From Halothiobacillus sp. (GTDB lineage: Bacteria; Pseudomonadota; Gammaproteobacteria; JAAZVP01): a stretch of DNA of 55,990 bases. The notes beneath the pieces are model-generated. The model worked only from the letters and a program-made list of their open reading frames with translations. It had not been told where the DNA came from and ran no database searches. This document shows, in pieces, positions 1 through 7,089 of the stretch; position 1 is the first letter of the stretch, and each line of letters begins with the position of its first letter. The stretch spans positions 1 to 55,990 of the forward strand of contig JAAZVP010000001.1 in the NCBI GenBank assembly GCA_018623495.1. Direction: 5' to 3'. The position numbers and the translations under genes are program-made.

Positions 1-563
1 GTTAGATGTAATTAACCGGAAAGTTGCGCACGAATAATTTTTTTCTTCAAGACTGCAATTTTAAGAGAAAAAGACACATACTCCCTTCGAATCATATTGG
101 AGGCGGATCATGAAAAGCTGGTTATTTCTTACTATTGCGATTCTTGGAGAGGTAGTTGCAACATCTGCATTAAAGTCCAGTGAAGGTTTTACGAAGCTCG
201 TACCATCTTTCATCGTAATTGTTGGCTATGGAATTGCATTTTATTTCCTTTCATTGGTCTTGAAGTCTATTCCTGTAGGGGTGGCCTATGCAGTTTGGTC
301 TGGCCTTGGCGTAGTATTAGTCACTGCTGTTGCATGGGGGCTTTACGGGCAAAAGATTGATGCATGGGGTTTCGTGGGTATTAGTTTAATAGTTTGCGGT
401 GTATTGGTTTTAAATTTGCTTTCTAAGGCAAGCGTTCATTAAGTGGCACTGGCATCTAACAATCGGCAGCAGGCGGACAGCCTACACTACGCGGTTTTGT
501 GTTACTCGCTGCGCTCAAACATTAACACAAAACCGCTCCGTTACGGCTGCCGCTGTGCCGGGC
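1..563 (+). mobile_element. Integron gene cassette (qac-type)
   Basis: The window opens with GTTAGAT, which fits the GTTRRRY core at the left end of an integron cassette, and the next core-like sequence, GTTATAC, lies at 564-570 at the end of an attC site. Bases 1-563 therefore make one complete cassette in its integrated form: 109 AT-rich leader bases, one gene, and the recombination site. The cassette is far more AT-rich than the rest of the window, which supports acquisition from elsewhere. No integrase gene or attI is visible; these would lie to the left of the window. Confidence 0.85.
110..442 (+). CDS. qacE: Small multidrug resistance efflux pump, QacE type
   Basis: This 110-residue protein is a four-helix inner-membrane drug/proton antiporter of the SMR family, which exports quaternary ammonium compounds and other lipophilic cations as a dimer. 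The essential membrane-embedded Glu14 is present, as are Tyr40, Tyr60 and Trp63, the aromatic residues of the substrate chamber, at the same numbers as in EmrE. From memory it closely resembles QacE/QacF/QacH proteins of integron cassettes, including the C-terminal LNLLSKAS segment. A GGAGG sequence lies about ten bases before the ATG. It is the only gene in its cassette, and its base composition is unlike the core genes. The exact qac subtype needs an alignment. Confidence 0.93.
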   Translation: MKSWLFLTIAILGEVVATSALKSSEGFTKLVPSFIVIVGYGIAFYFLSLVLKSIPVGVAYAVWSGLGVVLVTAVAWGLYGQKIDAWGFVGISLIVCGVLVLNLLSKASVH

Positions 564-570
564 GTTATAC
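454..570 (+). other. attC recombination site (117 bases)
   Basis: The site starts with ATCTAAC (454-460) and ends with GTTATAC (564-570), fitting R'' fully and R' approximately. The outer arms CGGCAGC (464-470) and GCTGCCG (546-552) are complementary, and an inner perfect 14-base inverted repeat (491-504 with 523-536) would fold into a long hairpin, as expected for single-strand recombination by an IntI integrase. The length is closer to the long VCR type than to the classical 59-base element. One base in the right core departs from GTTRRRY. Confidence 0.85.
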
Positions 571-662
571 GATTTAAGAGTGAGCAGTTCGCCAATGAAT
601 AAAAAACTGACGTAGATCCAGACGTGTCCGACTATACGAGAGCTCCGGAATTTTTCGAAAAG

Positions 663-800
663 ATGGCAGGCGGCATGGCCGCAATAATTTCTGCATACCT
701 GTTGGCTTTGTCAACCAAATTTGCCGAATTAAACGGATGTGCAATATTCGCAGCCTATTTAGGAGAAATTGGGGACAGACCCCATTTTCGTGTTCGGTGA
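663..800 (+). pseudogene. Possible gene fragment, 45 aa, function unknown
   Basis: The frame that includes 663-800 reads as protein-like sequence with a hydrophobic stretch (MAAIISAYLLALSTKF), and it continues upstream to a TAA at 600-602, with no start codon between that stop and 663. No ribosome binding site precedes the ATG at 663. The last residues are encoded by the repeated GGGGACAGACCCC motif, so the natural C-terminus seems lost. Most likely this is the remnant of a second cassette gene or of an inserted element; it may also be a chance reading frame. I do not recognise the family. Confidence 0.25.
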
Positions 801-876
801 GATTGGCCTCGGCGGTGGGCATGGGGCGTTCCCTAACCGCAGCCGAGCACCGCAAGGGAAATAGGGGACAGACCCC
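771..876. repeat. Two copies of GGGGACAGACCCC motif
   Basis: The 13-base motif occurs at 771-783 and 864-876 in the same orientation, each preceded by GAAAT and followed by CATTTTC. GGGG and CCCC can pair to form a short stem. Between the copies, CTCGGC and GCCGAG could pair across a longer loop. I associate this motif with dispersed intergenic repeats in proteobacterial genomes; no transposase gene accompanies it here. Confidence 0.6.
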
Positions 877-897
877 ATTTTCTGTTGTCGGCGGGCA

Positions 898-1135
898 GGG
901 CGGTTCGCGGCCGGGAGGCCGCTCCCACATTGGGCTTGGGCTAGGCGTGCAGGGCGTCCGGTCCCCGGTAGAACGCCTTGAGTTGGCGGTAGACCTCGGG
1001 AAAGACCGCCTCCAGGTGGTCGGGTCGCTCGAAGAAGCATTCGGTGGCCACGGCGAAGAATTCTTCCGGGGCCTCCAGGGCGTAGGGGTCGAGGGGGAGG
1101 TCTTCGTCGGGCACGCCGGTGTGTTCCAGCCGGTC
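898..1135. repeat. Direct repeat copy A (REP plus mtfA 3' end)
   Basis: This 238-base segment matches 1922-2158 with only about nine differences, in the same orientation. It begins with a REP-like element (902-928) and continues with a copy of the last ~190 coding bases of mtfA. The two copies lie about 1.02 kb apart and enclose the YefM-YoeB module. Confidence 0.85.
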
Positions 1136-1171
1136 ATGGATCCCCTCTCTGTCGTATTCAAGGTTTCCCAT
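941..1171 (-). pseudogene. Truncated mtfA copy (C-terminal fragment)
   Basis: The 76-residue frame ends in a sequence nearly identical to the last ~63 residues of the intact MtfA encoded at 1964-2737, with a few substitutions. The first dozen residues have no counterpart in MtfA, because the copied DNA ends at 1135. The HEIAH zinc-binding motif is missing, so the product could not be an active peptidase. It is best seen as a by-product of the segmental duplication. Confidence 0.75.
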
Positions 1172-1209
1172 TTCCCGCGGCGCCTGTTCGCCGAGGTGCC
1201 CCTTGTCGG

Positions 1210-1464
1210 TCAGTGGTGGTACCGAAGCTGGGCGATGAGCAAGGCGTCTTCCGTGACCTTGTAGACCATCCGGTGCTCTTCATTGATCCGGCGTGACCAG
1301 TATCCGGCGAGGCTGTGCTTGAGGGGCTCGGGTTTGCCGACGCCTTCAAAGGGTGCGCGCCGGGTTTCCTTGATCAGCTTGTTGATGCGGTTGAGCAGTT
1401 TCTTGTCTTTTTTCTGCCAGTACAGGTAATCCTCCCAGGCGTGCTCGGAGAATATGAGCTTCAT
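1210..1464 (-). CDS. yoeB: YoeB toxin, ribosome-dependent mRNA interferase
   Basis: This 84-residue protein has the full length of E. coli YoeB and a closely similar sequence (DYLYWQ, GKPEPLKH, WSRRI, EEHR, RYHH). The catalytic residues Glu46, Arg65 and His83 are all present at the same numbers as in E. coli YoeB, so the toxin is expected to cleave mRNA in the ribosomal A site. The gene overlaps the antitoxin gene yefM by four bases (ATGA), giving the usual antitoxin-first coupling. The module is flanked by direct repeats and sits next to an integron cassette, which suggests transfer. It looks intact and functional. Confidence 0.95.
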   Translation of the reverse strand: MKLIFSEHAWEDYLYWQKKDKKLLNRINKLIKETRRAPFEGVGKPEPLKHSLAGYWSRRINEEHRMVYKVTEDALLIAQLRYHH

Positions 1465-1712
1465 TCGAGGAGCTCCCTTTCCTGGCCTCCGCCTTGCTCC
1501 AGTTGGGCAACGGATTCCAGCAGGCGGCGGGCGTTCTTCGGTGCGCGCAGGAGGTAGGCGGTTTCCTGCAGCGCCTCGAAGTCCTCGAGGGAGATCATGA
1601 CCACGGACGGGGACTTGCTTCGGGTAATGATCACGGGGGCGTGGTCTTCGCAGACCCGCTCCATGGTTTTTGCCAATTGGCTTCTGGCGGCTGTGTAGCT
1701 GATGGCATCCAT
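1461..1712 (-). CDS. yefM: YefM antitoxin, Phd/YefM family
   Basis: The 83-residue protein beginning MDAISYTAARSQLAKTM is a Phd/YefM antitoxin: an N-terminal DNA-binding dimer domain and a C-terminal segment (after about residue 55) that wraps the YoeB toxin. The start at 1712 is chosen over an ATG 63 bases upstream because AGGAGGAG lies at the right distance and the family start (MxxISYT) matches. The upstream region holds TGTACA palindromes typical of the YefM operator. It would repress its own operon, alone and with YoeB as corepressor. Confidence 0.94.
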   Translation of the reverse strand: MDAISYTAARSQLAKTMERVCEDHAPVIITRSKSPSVVMISLEDFEALQETAYLLRAPKNARRLLESVAQLEQGGGQERELLE

Positions 1713-1722
1713 GATGCTCCTC

Positions 1723-1758
1723 CTGTACAGGAAAATGACTCTGTACAGAATAGTGTAC
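1723..1758 (-). promoter_or_regulatory. YefM-YoeB operator, TGTACA palindromes
   Basis: CTGTACAG occurs twice (1723-1730 and 1741-1748) and a third partial site, GTGTACG, lies at 1753-1759. In E. coli the yefM-yoeB operator contains palindromes with the core TGTACA bound by YefM. Here the centres are about 18 and 12 bases apart, just upstream of the yefM ribosome binding site, so bound repressor would block the promoter. Confidence 0.8.
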
Positions 1759-1921
1759 GGGCTGCCGCCTGGCAATCGCCGGGACAGGGAGCGGTTACCT
1801 GCCAGGTCCCGGCCGATTGACCCGTAAAAGGGGGCGGTGACAAGTGCAAATCAGCGTGATTCGCTCTCGTCACCAAGGCCTTTTTGCTCGGAAACCTCGG
1901 GTTCCAGCCGGTGATCGTGCG

Positions 1922-2158
1922 GGGCGGTTCGCGGCCGGGAGGCCGCTCCCACATGGGGTTGGGCTAGGCGTGCAGGGCGACCGGTCCCCGGTAGAACGCC
2001 TGGAGCTGGCGGTAGACCTCGGGAAAGACCGCCTGGAGGTGGTCGGGTCGCTCGAAGAAGCATTCGGTGGCCACGGCGAAGAATTCTTCCGGGGCCTCCA
2101 GGGCGTAGGGGTCGAGGGGGAGGTCTTCGTCGGGCACGCCGGTGCGTTCCAGCCGGTC
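1922..2158. repeat. Direct repeat copy B (REP plus mtfA 3' end)
   Basis: This is the partner of 898-1135. It contains a REP-like element (1926-1952), the mtfA stop codon and the last ~190 bases of the intact mtfA gene, so it is probably the parental copy. Differences are single substitutions plus one indel just after the REP element. Confidence 0.85.
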
Positions 2159-2737
2159 GAGGTGGTCCCAGGCGGCCTCGAAGTCCCGGGTCCACCGGGC
2201 TGAATCGATGCCTTGCGGCAGCGGCGGGAAGCCGTTGACGTGGCCGTTGCGGCCGTCGAGGACGTGGGCGATCTCGTGGACGACGGGGTTGTAGCCGTCC
2301 AGTGGGCCGGAGGCGGCGACGTCCTCCCAGGAGAGCACCATGGGGCCGCCGTGCCAGGCCTCGCCGCTGCGGGTCTCGCGGCGCACGTGTACCACGCCGG
2401 CCTCGTCCATTTCCTCGATCTCGGGGGTGAATTCGCCCGGGTAGACGATCACGGTGCGCAGGGCGTCGAGCCAGTCCAGTCCCAGGTGGAGCACCGGCAG
2501 GCAGGCGAGGGTGGCGATGGTCTCGCGGACGAGGTCGTCGATGACCATTTCGCCGCCGGGTTCGAAGAAGCGTTCCCGGGCGAAGACGGTGGCCATGTGC
2601 CGCAGGTGGTCGAGCTCGGTGTCGGCCAGGCGGTCGAGGAGAGGGTTGCGGTCGAGGATCGTCGCCCAGCGGTCGTCGGGGATGGGGTGGTCCTCCACCA
2701 GGCGCCGGCGGCGGCGCTCGCGCAGCCAGTCGAACAT
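1964..2737 (-). CDS. mtfA: Zinc-dependent peptidase, MtfA family
   Basis: The 257-residue protein belongs to the M90 (MtfA/YeeI) peptidase family. The zinc motif HEIAH is at residues 154-158, followed by DGRNG, and a conserved glutamate-rich stretch (APEEFFAVATECFF, 215-228) should supply the third ligand. E. coli MtfA is a cytosolic aminopeptidase that binds the glucose-PTS repressor Mlc; that role cannot be assumed here. The gene starts four bases after the holC stop codon, so the two are probably cotranscribed. A copy of its 3' end lies about 1 kb downstream beyond a toxin-antitoxin module. Confidence 0.9.
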   Translation of the reverse strand: MFDWLRERRRRRLVEDHPIPDDRWATILDRNPLLDRLADTELDHLRHMATVFARERFFEPGGEMVIDDLVRETIATLACLPVLHLGLDWLDALRTVIVYPGEFTPEIEEMDEAGVVHVRRETRSGEAWHGGPMVLSWEDVAASGPLDGYNPVVHEIAHVLDGRNGHVNGFPPLPQGIDSARWTRDFEAAWDHLDRLERTGVPDEDLPLDPYALEAPEEFFAVATECFFERPDHLQAVFPEVYRQLQAFYRGPVALHA

Positions 2738-2740
2738 GGT

Positions 2741-3184
2741 CTAGACCTTCTCGATCTCGTGGTGGTCCGGCTGGTAGCCGGCGTCGCGGTAGACCTTGAA
2801 GGCCTGGCGGGCGGCGGCGAGATCGGCCTGGTCGGAGCGGTTGAAGATCTCGGCGATGCGCTCGAAACGGCCGTGGAAGTCGGGCAGGGCGCCGGAGAGG
2901 TTGAGGAGCACGCCGTTCTCGCCGGCGGGGGGCGCGTGGTGGCCGATGAGCACCGGGTAGTCGGCGGGATCGGCGTCGGGGTCGCCGGCCAGGGCATGGG
3001 GCACGAAGCTCTCGGCGCGAAAGCGCCACAGCAGGTCGTCCAGTTCCCGCGCCTGCTGCTCCGAGCGCGCGTAGACGAACACCCGGCTGCCGGCGGTGTA
3101 CGCCCGGTTGATGTAGCGGCAGGCGAAGCGGTCGCGGTCGGCGGGGTCGTCGGTGTCGATGATGTAGAAATCGGCTCGGGGCAT
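2741..3184 (-). CDS. holC: DNA polymerase III chi subunit
   Basis: The 147-residue protein matches HolC: FYI at the start, a conserved central segment with the family's LDDLLW and SFVPH motifs, and the C-terminal IFNRSDQADLAAARQAFKVYRDAGY. In the clamp-loader complex chi binds psi and single-stranded DNA-binding protein, tying the replicase to the lagging strand. In many gammaproteobacteria holC follows pepA and precedes valS; here pepA is about 8 kb away on the same strand, and holC is instead followed by mtfA. A good sigma-70 -10 element lies upstream. Confidence 0.94.
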   Translation of the reverse strand: MPRADFYIIDTDDPADRDRFACRYINRAYTAGSRVFVYARSEQQARELDDLLWRFRAESFVPHALAGDPDADPADYPVLIGHHAPPAGENGVLLNLSGALPDFHGRFERIAEIFNRSDQADLAAARQAFKVYRDAGYQPDHHEIEKV

Positions 3185-3244
3185 GGCGTTCCGGCTTCGA
3201 ATCGCCGCACCGCGGGCTCGGGTGCGGGTGGGTGTCGGGCGCCC

Positions 3245-3275
3245 ATTATAGGTCCTGGCGGTGTGACCGGGGCAA
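3245..3275 (-). promoter_or_regulatory. Probable holC promoter
   Basis: On the minus strand a perfect TATAAT lies at 3250-3245, with TTGCCC (3275-3270) 19 bases upstream as a weaker -35 element. Transcription would start about 55 bases before the holC ATG. Confidence 0.5.
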
Positions 3276-3752
3276 TGCGCAACTCCCGGGCGCCTCGAAA
3301 AACGGTCGCGAGCGCGCGAAGGACGAGGCGGATGGAGCGCAGGTCAGGGCACGGCGCTGACGAGGCCGATCCAATCGCTCGGCGAGGAAGCGACAAAAGG
3401 GCAGGACAGCCATTCGGGTCGCCGGCGCTGCCGGCGCCCACGGGGCGAAGGGGCAGGGATGCCCCGAGACGACACCGCCCTTCGCGGTCATTGGTGCGCC
3501 ATCCTTGGCGCGCTGGCGATGGGTGTCCAGCGGATGCCCCGTTCTGCTCCCGGCAGTACGGTCGTGCGCGCAGCCGGTTTTCGAGGTGCCCTTTCGCCCG
3601 CTGGCACGGCTACGGGGAGGGCGGTCGGCAGGGGGGGGCGGGTTTCGCGCGGGAAGGGGGCGTTTTTCGGGCAGCCGGGGCCGATCGACACGTTCCCCGA
3701 CCGGTCCCCAGCCCCTATCATGAGGGGCCTGTCCAACCCGAGACGCGATGCC
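3276..3752. other. Long gene-free stretch between divergent genes
   Basis: About 475 bases separate the holC promoter from the next gene. Open frames exist here but they are long only because the DNA is GC-rich; none shows a ribosome binding site or family resemblance. A short stem (CCCCT/AGGGG, about 3712-3726) with TATCAT inside it lies just before the next gene and might include its -10 element. Nothing else is recognised. Confidence 0.4.
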
Positions 3753-4664
3753 ATGCGCCGATTCCTCCCCTGGCTGGCCCTGCTGGGCCTGGTCGTCCTC
3801 GTCCAGTGGCTCTGGGGCTGGGGGACGGTGCTCGCCCCCTGGGCCACGCTGTCCCCGGGGGCGCTGGCGCTGGCGGTGGTGCTGGTCTTCGCCAGCTACG
3901 CGGTGCGGGCCCTGCGGCTGTTCGACTACTTCCGCGCGGCCATGCGCGGGCGCTTTCTCGCCGCGTTCCGGCTGATGCTGCTGCACAACCTGTTCAACAA
4001 CCTGCTGCCCATGCGCGCCGGCGAGGTGAGTTTCCCGGTGCTCATGGCTCGGGAGTTCCGGGTGGCGGCGGTGCAGTCGATCCCGGCGCTGTTGTGGTTC
4101 CGGCTGCTGGACCTGCACACGGTGCTGGCCCTGGGCGGGGCGGCGGCCCTGGCGCTGGGGGCGCTGCCCGCGTGGCTGTGGGTCGGCTGGCTGGGCTGGA
4201 TGGGCCTGCCGTGGCTGGCCTTTCGCCTGCAGGCCGGGTGGCTGACGCGGCTGGCCCACGCGGGCGACGGCCGGGCGGGGGCGCTCGCGCAGAAGGCGCT
4301 CACCGGCCTGCCGGCGGATGCCCGGGGCTTCTGGCGTTCCTGGGCGTGGACCGGGCTCAACTGGGGGGTGAAGATCGGCGTGTTCGCCTGGGTGCTCCTC
4401 CAGTTCGCGCCGCTGCCGCCGTTGGCCGGGGTGGTGGGTGCCATCGGCGGTGACCTGACCTCGGTGCTGCCCATCCACGCGCCGGGGGGCTTCGGCACCT
4501 TCGAGGCCGGCGTGGCGGCGGGCGTGGCGGCCGCCGGGGTGGTCTCGGAGGCGGTGGTGCCGGCGGCTATCAACCTGCACCTGTTCGTGCTGGGCGCCTC
4601 GATGGCCAGCGGCGGGCTGGCGGTGGCGCTGTCGTCGGTGGCGCGAGCCCGGGGCACGGGTTAG
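3753..4664 (+). CDS. YbhN/AglD-like flippase-type integral membrane protein
   Basis: The start at 3753 (MRRFLPWLALLG) gives a 303-residue polytopic membrane protein; a longer frame upstream has no signal for translation. It resembles the UPF0104 / lysylphosphatidylglycerol synthase TM-domain family, with the characteristic LLHNLFNNLLPMRAGEVSFPVLM segment near residues 75-95 and a glycine-rich PIHAPGGFGTFEAG motif near residue 250. Members are often encoded with GT2 transferases and are proposed to act in moving or handling polyprenyl- or lipid-linked sugars; biochemical proof is limited. A GT2 gene follows after 31 bases and a PAP2 gene after that, which fits lipid-linked sugar metabolism. 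Confidence 0.8.
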   Translation: MRRFLPWLALLGLVVLVQWLWGWGTVLAPWATLSPGALALAVVLVFASYAVRALRLFDYFRAAMRGRFLAAFRLMLLHNLFNNLLPMRAGEVSFPVLMAREFRVAAVQSIPALLWFRLLDLHTVLALGGAAALALGALPAWLWVGWLGWMGLPWLAFRLQAGWLTRLAHAGDGRAGALAQKALTGLPADARGFWRSWAWTGLNWGVKIGVFAWVLLQFAPLPPLAGVVGAIGGDLTSVLPIHAPGGFGTFEAGVAAGVAAAGVVSEAVVPAAINLHLFVLGASMASGGLAVALSSVARARGTG

Positions 4665-4695
4665 CATGTCGGGCTTTCGACAGCCCGATGGTCCC

Positions 4696-5721
4696 ATGTC
4701 CGATTACGCCGAGCAGCCGCATCGCCTGTCGCTGGTGATCCCCATGTTCAACGAGCAGGACAACGTCCTGCCGATGCTGGAGCGGATCCAGGAGGCGCTG
4801 GCCGACTACCCCCACCCCTGGGAGGCGATCCTGGTCAACGACGGCAGCCGTGATGGCACCCAGCGGGCCATGCGCGAGGGGCGCGAGCGCTTCGGCGAGC
4901 ACGTGCGGGTGATCGAGCTGGCCCGCAACTTCGGCCAGACGGCGGCCATGCAGGCGGGGATCGACGCCGCCCGCGGCGACGTGCTGGCCACCCTGGACGG
5001 CGACCTGCAGAACGACCCGGCCGACATTCCCCGGCTGGCGCGCCGCCTGCTGGCCGAGGACCTGGACATGGTGGCCGGCTGGCGCAAGGACCGGAAGGAC
5101 CGGCTGATCATGCGCAAGATCCCCTCGCGCATCGCCAACCGCCTGATCCGCAAGATCACCGGCGTGCAGCTGCACGACTACGGCTGCAGCCTGAAGGTGT
5201 TTCGCACCGAGGTGATCAAGGGTGTGCGCCTCTACGGCGAGATGCACCGCTTCATCCCCGCCTGGATGGCCACCCACACCTCGCCGGACCGCATCGCCGA
5301 GGAGGTGGTCACCCACCACCCGCGCCAGTTCGGCGAGTCCAAGTACGGGATCTCGCGTACCTTCCGGGTGATCATCGACCTGATCATCGTCTTCTTCTTC
5401 ATGCGCTACAACGCCCGGCCCGGGCACTTCTTCGGCATGCTGGGCCTGGGCTTCGGCCTGCTGGGCGGGCTGATCCTGGCCTACCTGCTGGGGGTGAAGA
5501 TCGCCGGCCACGACATCGGCGGCCGGCCGCTCTTGCTGGTGGGGGTGCTGTTCGTGATGCTGGCGGTGCAGATCGCCACCACCGGGGTGCTCTCGGAAAT
5601 GCTCTCGCGGACCTACTTCGAGTCCGGCAACGGGCGTTCCTACCGCGTGCGCAACGCCAGCGAGCTCGAGGTGGAGGACGAGCAGGGCTGGAGCCGACCG
5701 GGCGGGGCCGACGATGGCTAG
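4696..5721 (+). CDS. Polyprenyl-phosphate glycosyltransferase (GT2, ArnC/DPM-like)
   Basis: The start at 4696 (MSDYAEQ) is preferred over an ATG ten codons upstream because it matches the family N-terminus closely before LSLVIPMFNEQDN. The 341-residue protein has a cytoplasmic GT2 domain with the nucleotide-binding VNDGSRDGT motif and the metal-binding DGDLQNDP motif, then two C-terminal membrane helices (FGLLGGLILAYLL and LLLVGVLFVMLAVQI). Such enzymes, like ArnC and GtrB, transfer a sugar from a nucleotide donor to undecaprenyl phosphate. It overlaps the next gene by eight bases. The sugar cannot be deduced from sequence. Confidence 0.88.
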   Translation: MSDYAEQPHRLSLVIPMFNEQDNVLPMLERIQEALADYPHPWEAILVNDGSRDGTQRAMREGRERFGEHVRVIELARNFGQTAAMQAGIDAARGDVLATLDGDLQNDPADIPRLARRLLAEDLDMVAGWRKDRKDRLIMRKIPSRIANRLIRKITGVQLHDYGCSLKVFRTEVIKGVRLYGEMHRFIPAWMATHTSPDRIAEEVVTHHPRQFGESKYGISRTFRVIIDLIIVFFFMRYNARPGHFFGMLGLGFGLLGGLILAYLLGVKIAGHDIGGRPLLLVGVLFVMLAVQIATTGVLSEMLSRTYFESGNGRSYRVRNASELEVEDEQGWSRPGGADDG

Positions 5722-6514
5722 CGTCGATGCCGCCGGGCACGGGGGCGGGCGCCCCGGGGTCGCCATCCCGCGGGTCCACTGGGCCGTGCTGGGCGTGCTC
5801 CTGGGCCTGGCGGGCCTGGCGCTGGTCGGCCCGCTCAACCAGTCGCTGTTCGAGGTGGTGAACGGCTGGGGCATGGTGAGCCCGGGGGCCTGGGCCTCGA
5901 TCACCGTGCTCGGTGACTCGCTGGTGGTCTTCTCGCTGATGCTGCCGGTGGTCCTGGTGCGCCCGGACATCGCCTGGGCCGTGGTGCCCACGGCATTGCT
6001 CGCCACCGTGCTCACCCACGTGCCCAAGAACCTCGTCGAGGCCGCCCGGCCGCTGGCCGAGCTGGGGCCGGAGCAGGTGACGGTGATCGGCCACAGCCTG
6101 CGCCAGTCCGCCTATCCCTCCGGCCACAGCGCCACGGTCTTCGCCACCGCGGCGGTGCTGGCGGTCACCCTCGGGCTGCGCGGCCGGCGGCTGGCGCTGC
6201 TGCTGGGCCTGGGAGCGCTGGTGGCCGTCTCGCGGGTGGTGGTGGGCGCCCACTGGCCCCGGGACATCGCCATGGGCGCGGCCGTCGGCTGGTTCTCGGG
6301 GCTGGCCGGGGCCTGGCTGGCCGCCCGGGCACCCTGGGGCACGGGACGCGTGGCCCGCTGGATCCTGGGCGCGATCTTCCTCGCCTGCACCCTCTACTTG
6401 CCCTTCCACGCCTCCGGCTACCCCGACGCCCGTCCCCTCCAGTGGACGGTCGCCGTCATCGCCCTGGGTTGCTTCTCGCTGCATGCCCGGCGCGCCGTGC
6501 GCTCCACCGGCTGA
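5714..6514 (+). CDS. PAP2-family membrane phosphatase
   Basis: The 266-residue protein has six hydrophobic segments and all three PAP2 signature motifs: Lys105...Arg112-Pro113 (KNLVEAARP), PSGH at 135-138, and Ser173-Arg...His180...Asp184 (SRVVVGAHWPRD). Such enzymes dephosphorylate lipid phosphates; relatives act on undecaprenyl pyrophosphate (PgpB, BacA-type function) or on lipid A (LpxE, LpxF). The start overlaps the end of the GT2 gene by eight bases, so the two are translationally coupled. Its place beside polyprenyl-sugar enzymes suggests carrier-lipid recycling or lipid A phosphate removal to make room for a sugar. Confidence 0.88.
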   Translation: MASVDAAGHGGGRPGVAIPRVHWAVLGVLLGLAGLALVGPLNQSLFEVVNGWGMVSPGAWASITVLGDSLVVFSLMLPVVLVRPDIAWAVVPTALLATVLTHVPKNLVEAARPLAELGPEQVTVIGHSLRQSAYPSGHSATVFATAAVLAVTLGLRGRRLALLLGLGALVAVSRVVVGAHWPRDIAMGAAVGWFSGLAGAWLAARAPWGTGRVARWILGAIFLACTLYLPFHASGYPDARPLQWTVAVIALGCFSLHARRAVRSTG

Positions 6515-6540
6515 GGCCGCGAGCAGCGCCGGGGGCGGTG

Positions 6541-7085
6541 GTTTCCCGGTGGCCGGTTCGCGGCGGGGACGCCGCTCCCACCGGGGGGCGCCCAGCCGTC
6601 GGTGCCGGTGGGAGCGGCCTCCCGGCCGCGAAGGCCGTTCCCGGTCGAGGTGGGCCGGGGGTGGTTTCCCGGTGGCCGGTTCCGCGGAGCGGGGGCGGCC
6701 GGTTCGCGGCGAGGACGCCGCTCCCACGGGGGTGCTCCCAGCCGTCGGTGTCGGTGGGAGCGGCCTCCCGGCCGCGAAGGTCGTTCCCGGTCGAGGTGAG
6801 TTGGGGTGGTTTCCCGGTGGCCGGTTCCGCGGAGCGGGGGCGGCCGGTTCGCGGCGGGGACGCCGCTCCCACGGGGGTGCTCCCAGCCGTCGGTGCCGGT
6901 GGGAGCGGCCTCCCGGCCGCGAAGGCCGTTCCCGGTCGAGGTGGGTTGGGGCGGTGGTTTCCCGGTGGCCGGTTCCGCGGAGCGGGGGCGGCCGGTTCGC
7001 GGCGGGGACGCCGCTCCCACGGGGGTGCGCCCAGCCGTCGGTGCCGGTGGGCCTTGATGGCGGCGGGGGCGCCGCTCCCACGGGG
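6541..7085. repeat. Tandem REP/BIME array (about 3.7 units of ~147 bases)
   Basis: The sequence GTTTCCCGGTGGCCGGTTC recurs at 6541, 6664, 6809 and 6957, giving units of 123, 145 and 148 bases. Each unit holds a forward REP (GGTTCGCGGCGGGGACGCCG followed by CTCCCAC) and an inverted copy (GTGGGAGCGGCCTCCCGGCC followed by GCGAA), a paired arrangement like the BIMEs of enterobacteria. The first unit lacks a ~22-base insert found in the others, and the last one is incomplete. It fills the gap between two convergent genes, where it could end transcription from both sides. Confidence 0.9.
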
Positions 7086-7089
7086 GTGC

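Larger units (their letters stand above)
571..897. other. Low-GC to mixed junction beyond the cassette
   Basis: About 330 bases lie between the attC and the first GC-rich repeat. The left part (to ~770) stays AT-rich and reads like decayed foreign coding DNA; the right part holds two copies of a GGGGACAGACCCC motif. No intact gene was found. This is probably the edge of the integron cassette array or of an acquired segment. Confidence 0.5.

Noticed and set aside
2213-4453. Very long open frame of 746 codons on the plus strand
   Set aside because: It is antisense to mtfA and holC and continues through another frame of the YbhN-like gene; it has low-complexity Gly/Ala/Val/Arg composition typical of GC-rich shadow frames and no family features.
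6541-7085. CRISPR array
   Set aside because: Repeats are ~147-base units with paired inverted REPs and no short regular spacers; no cas genes are near.
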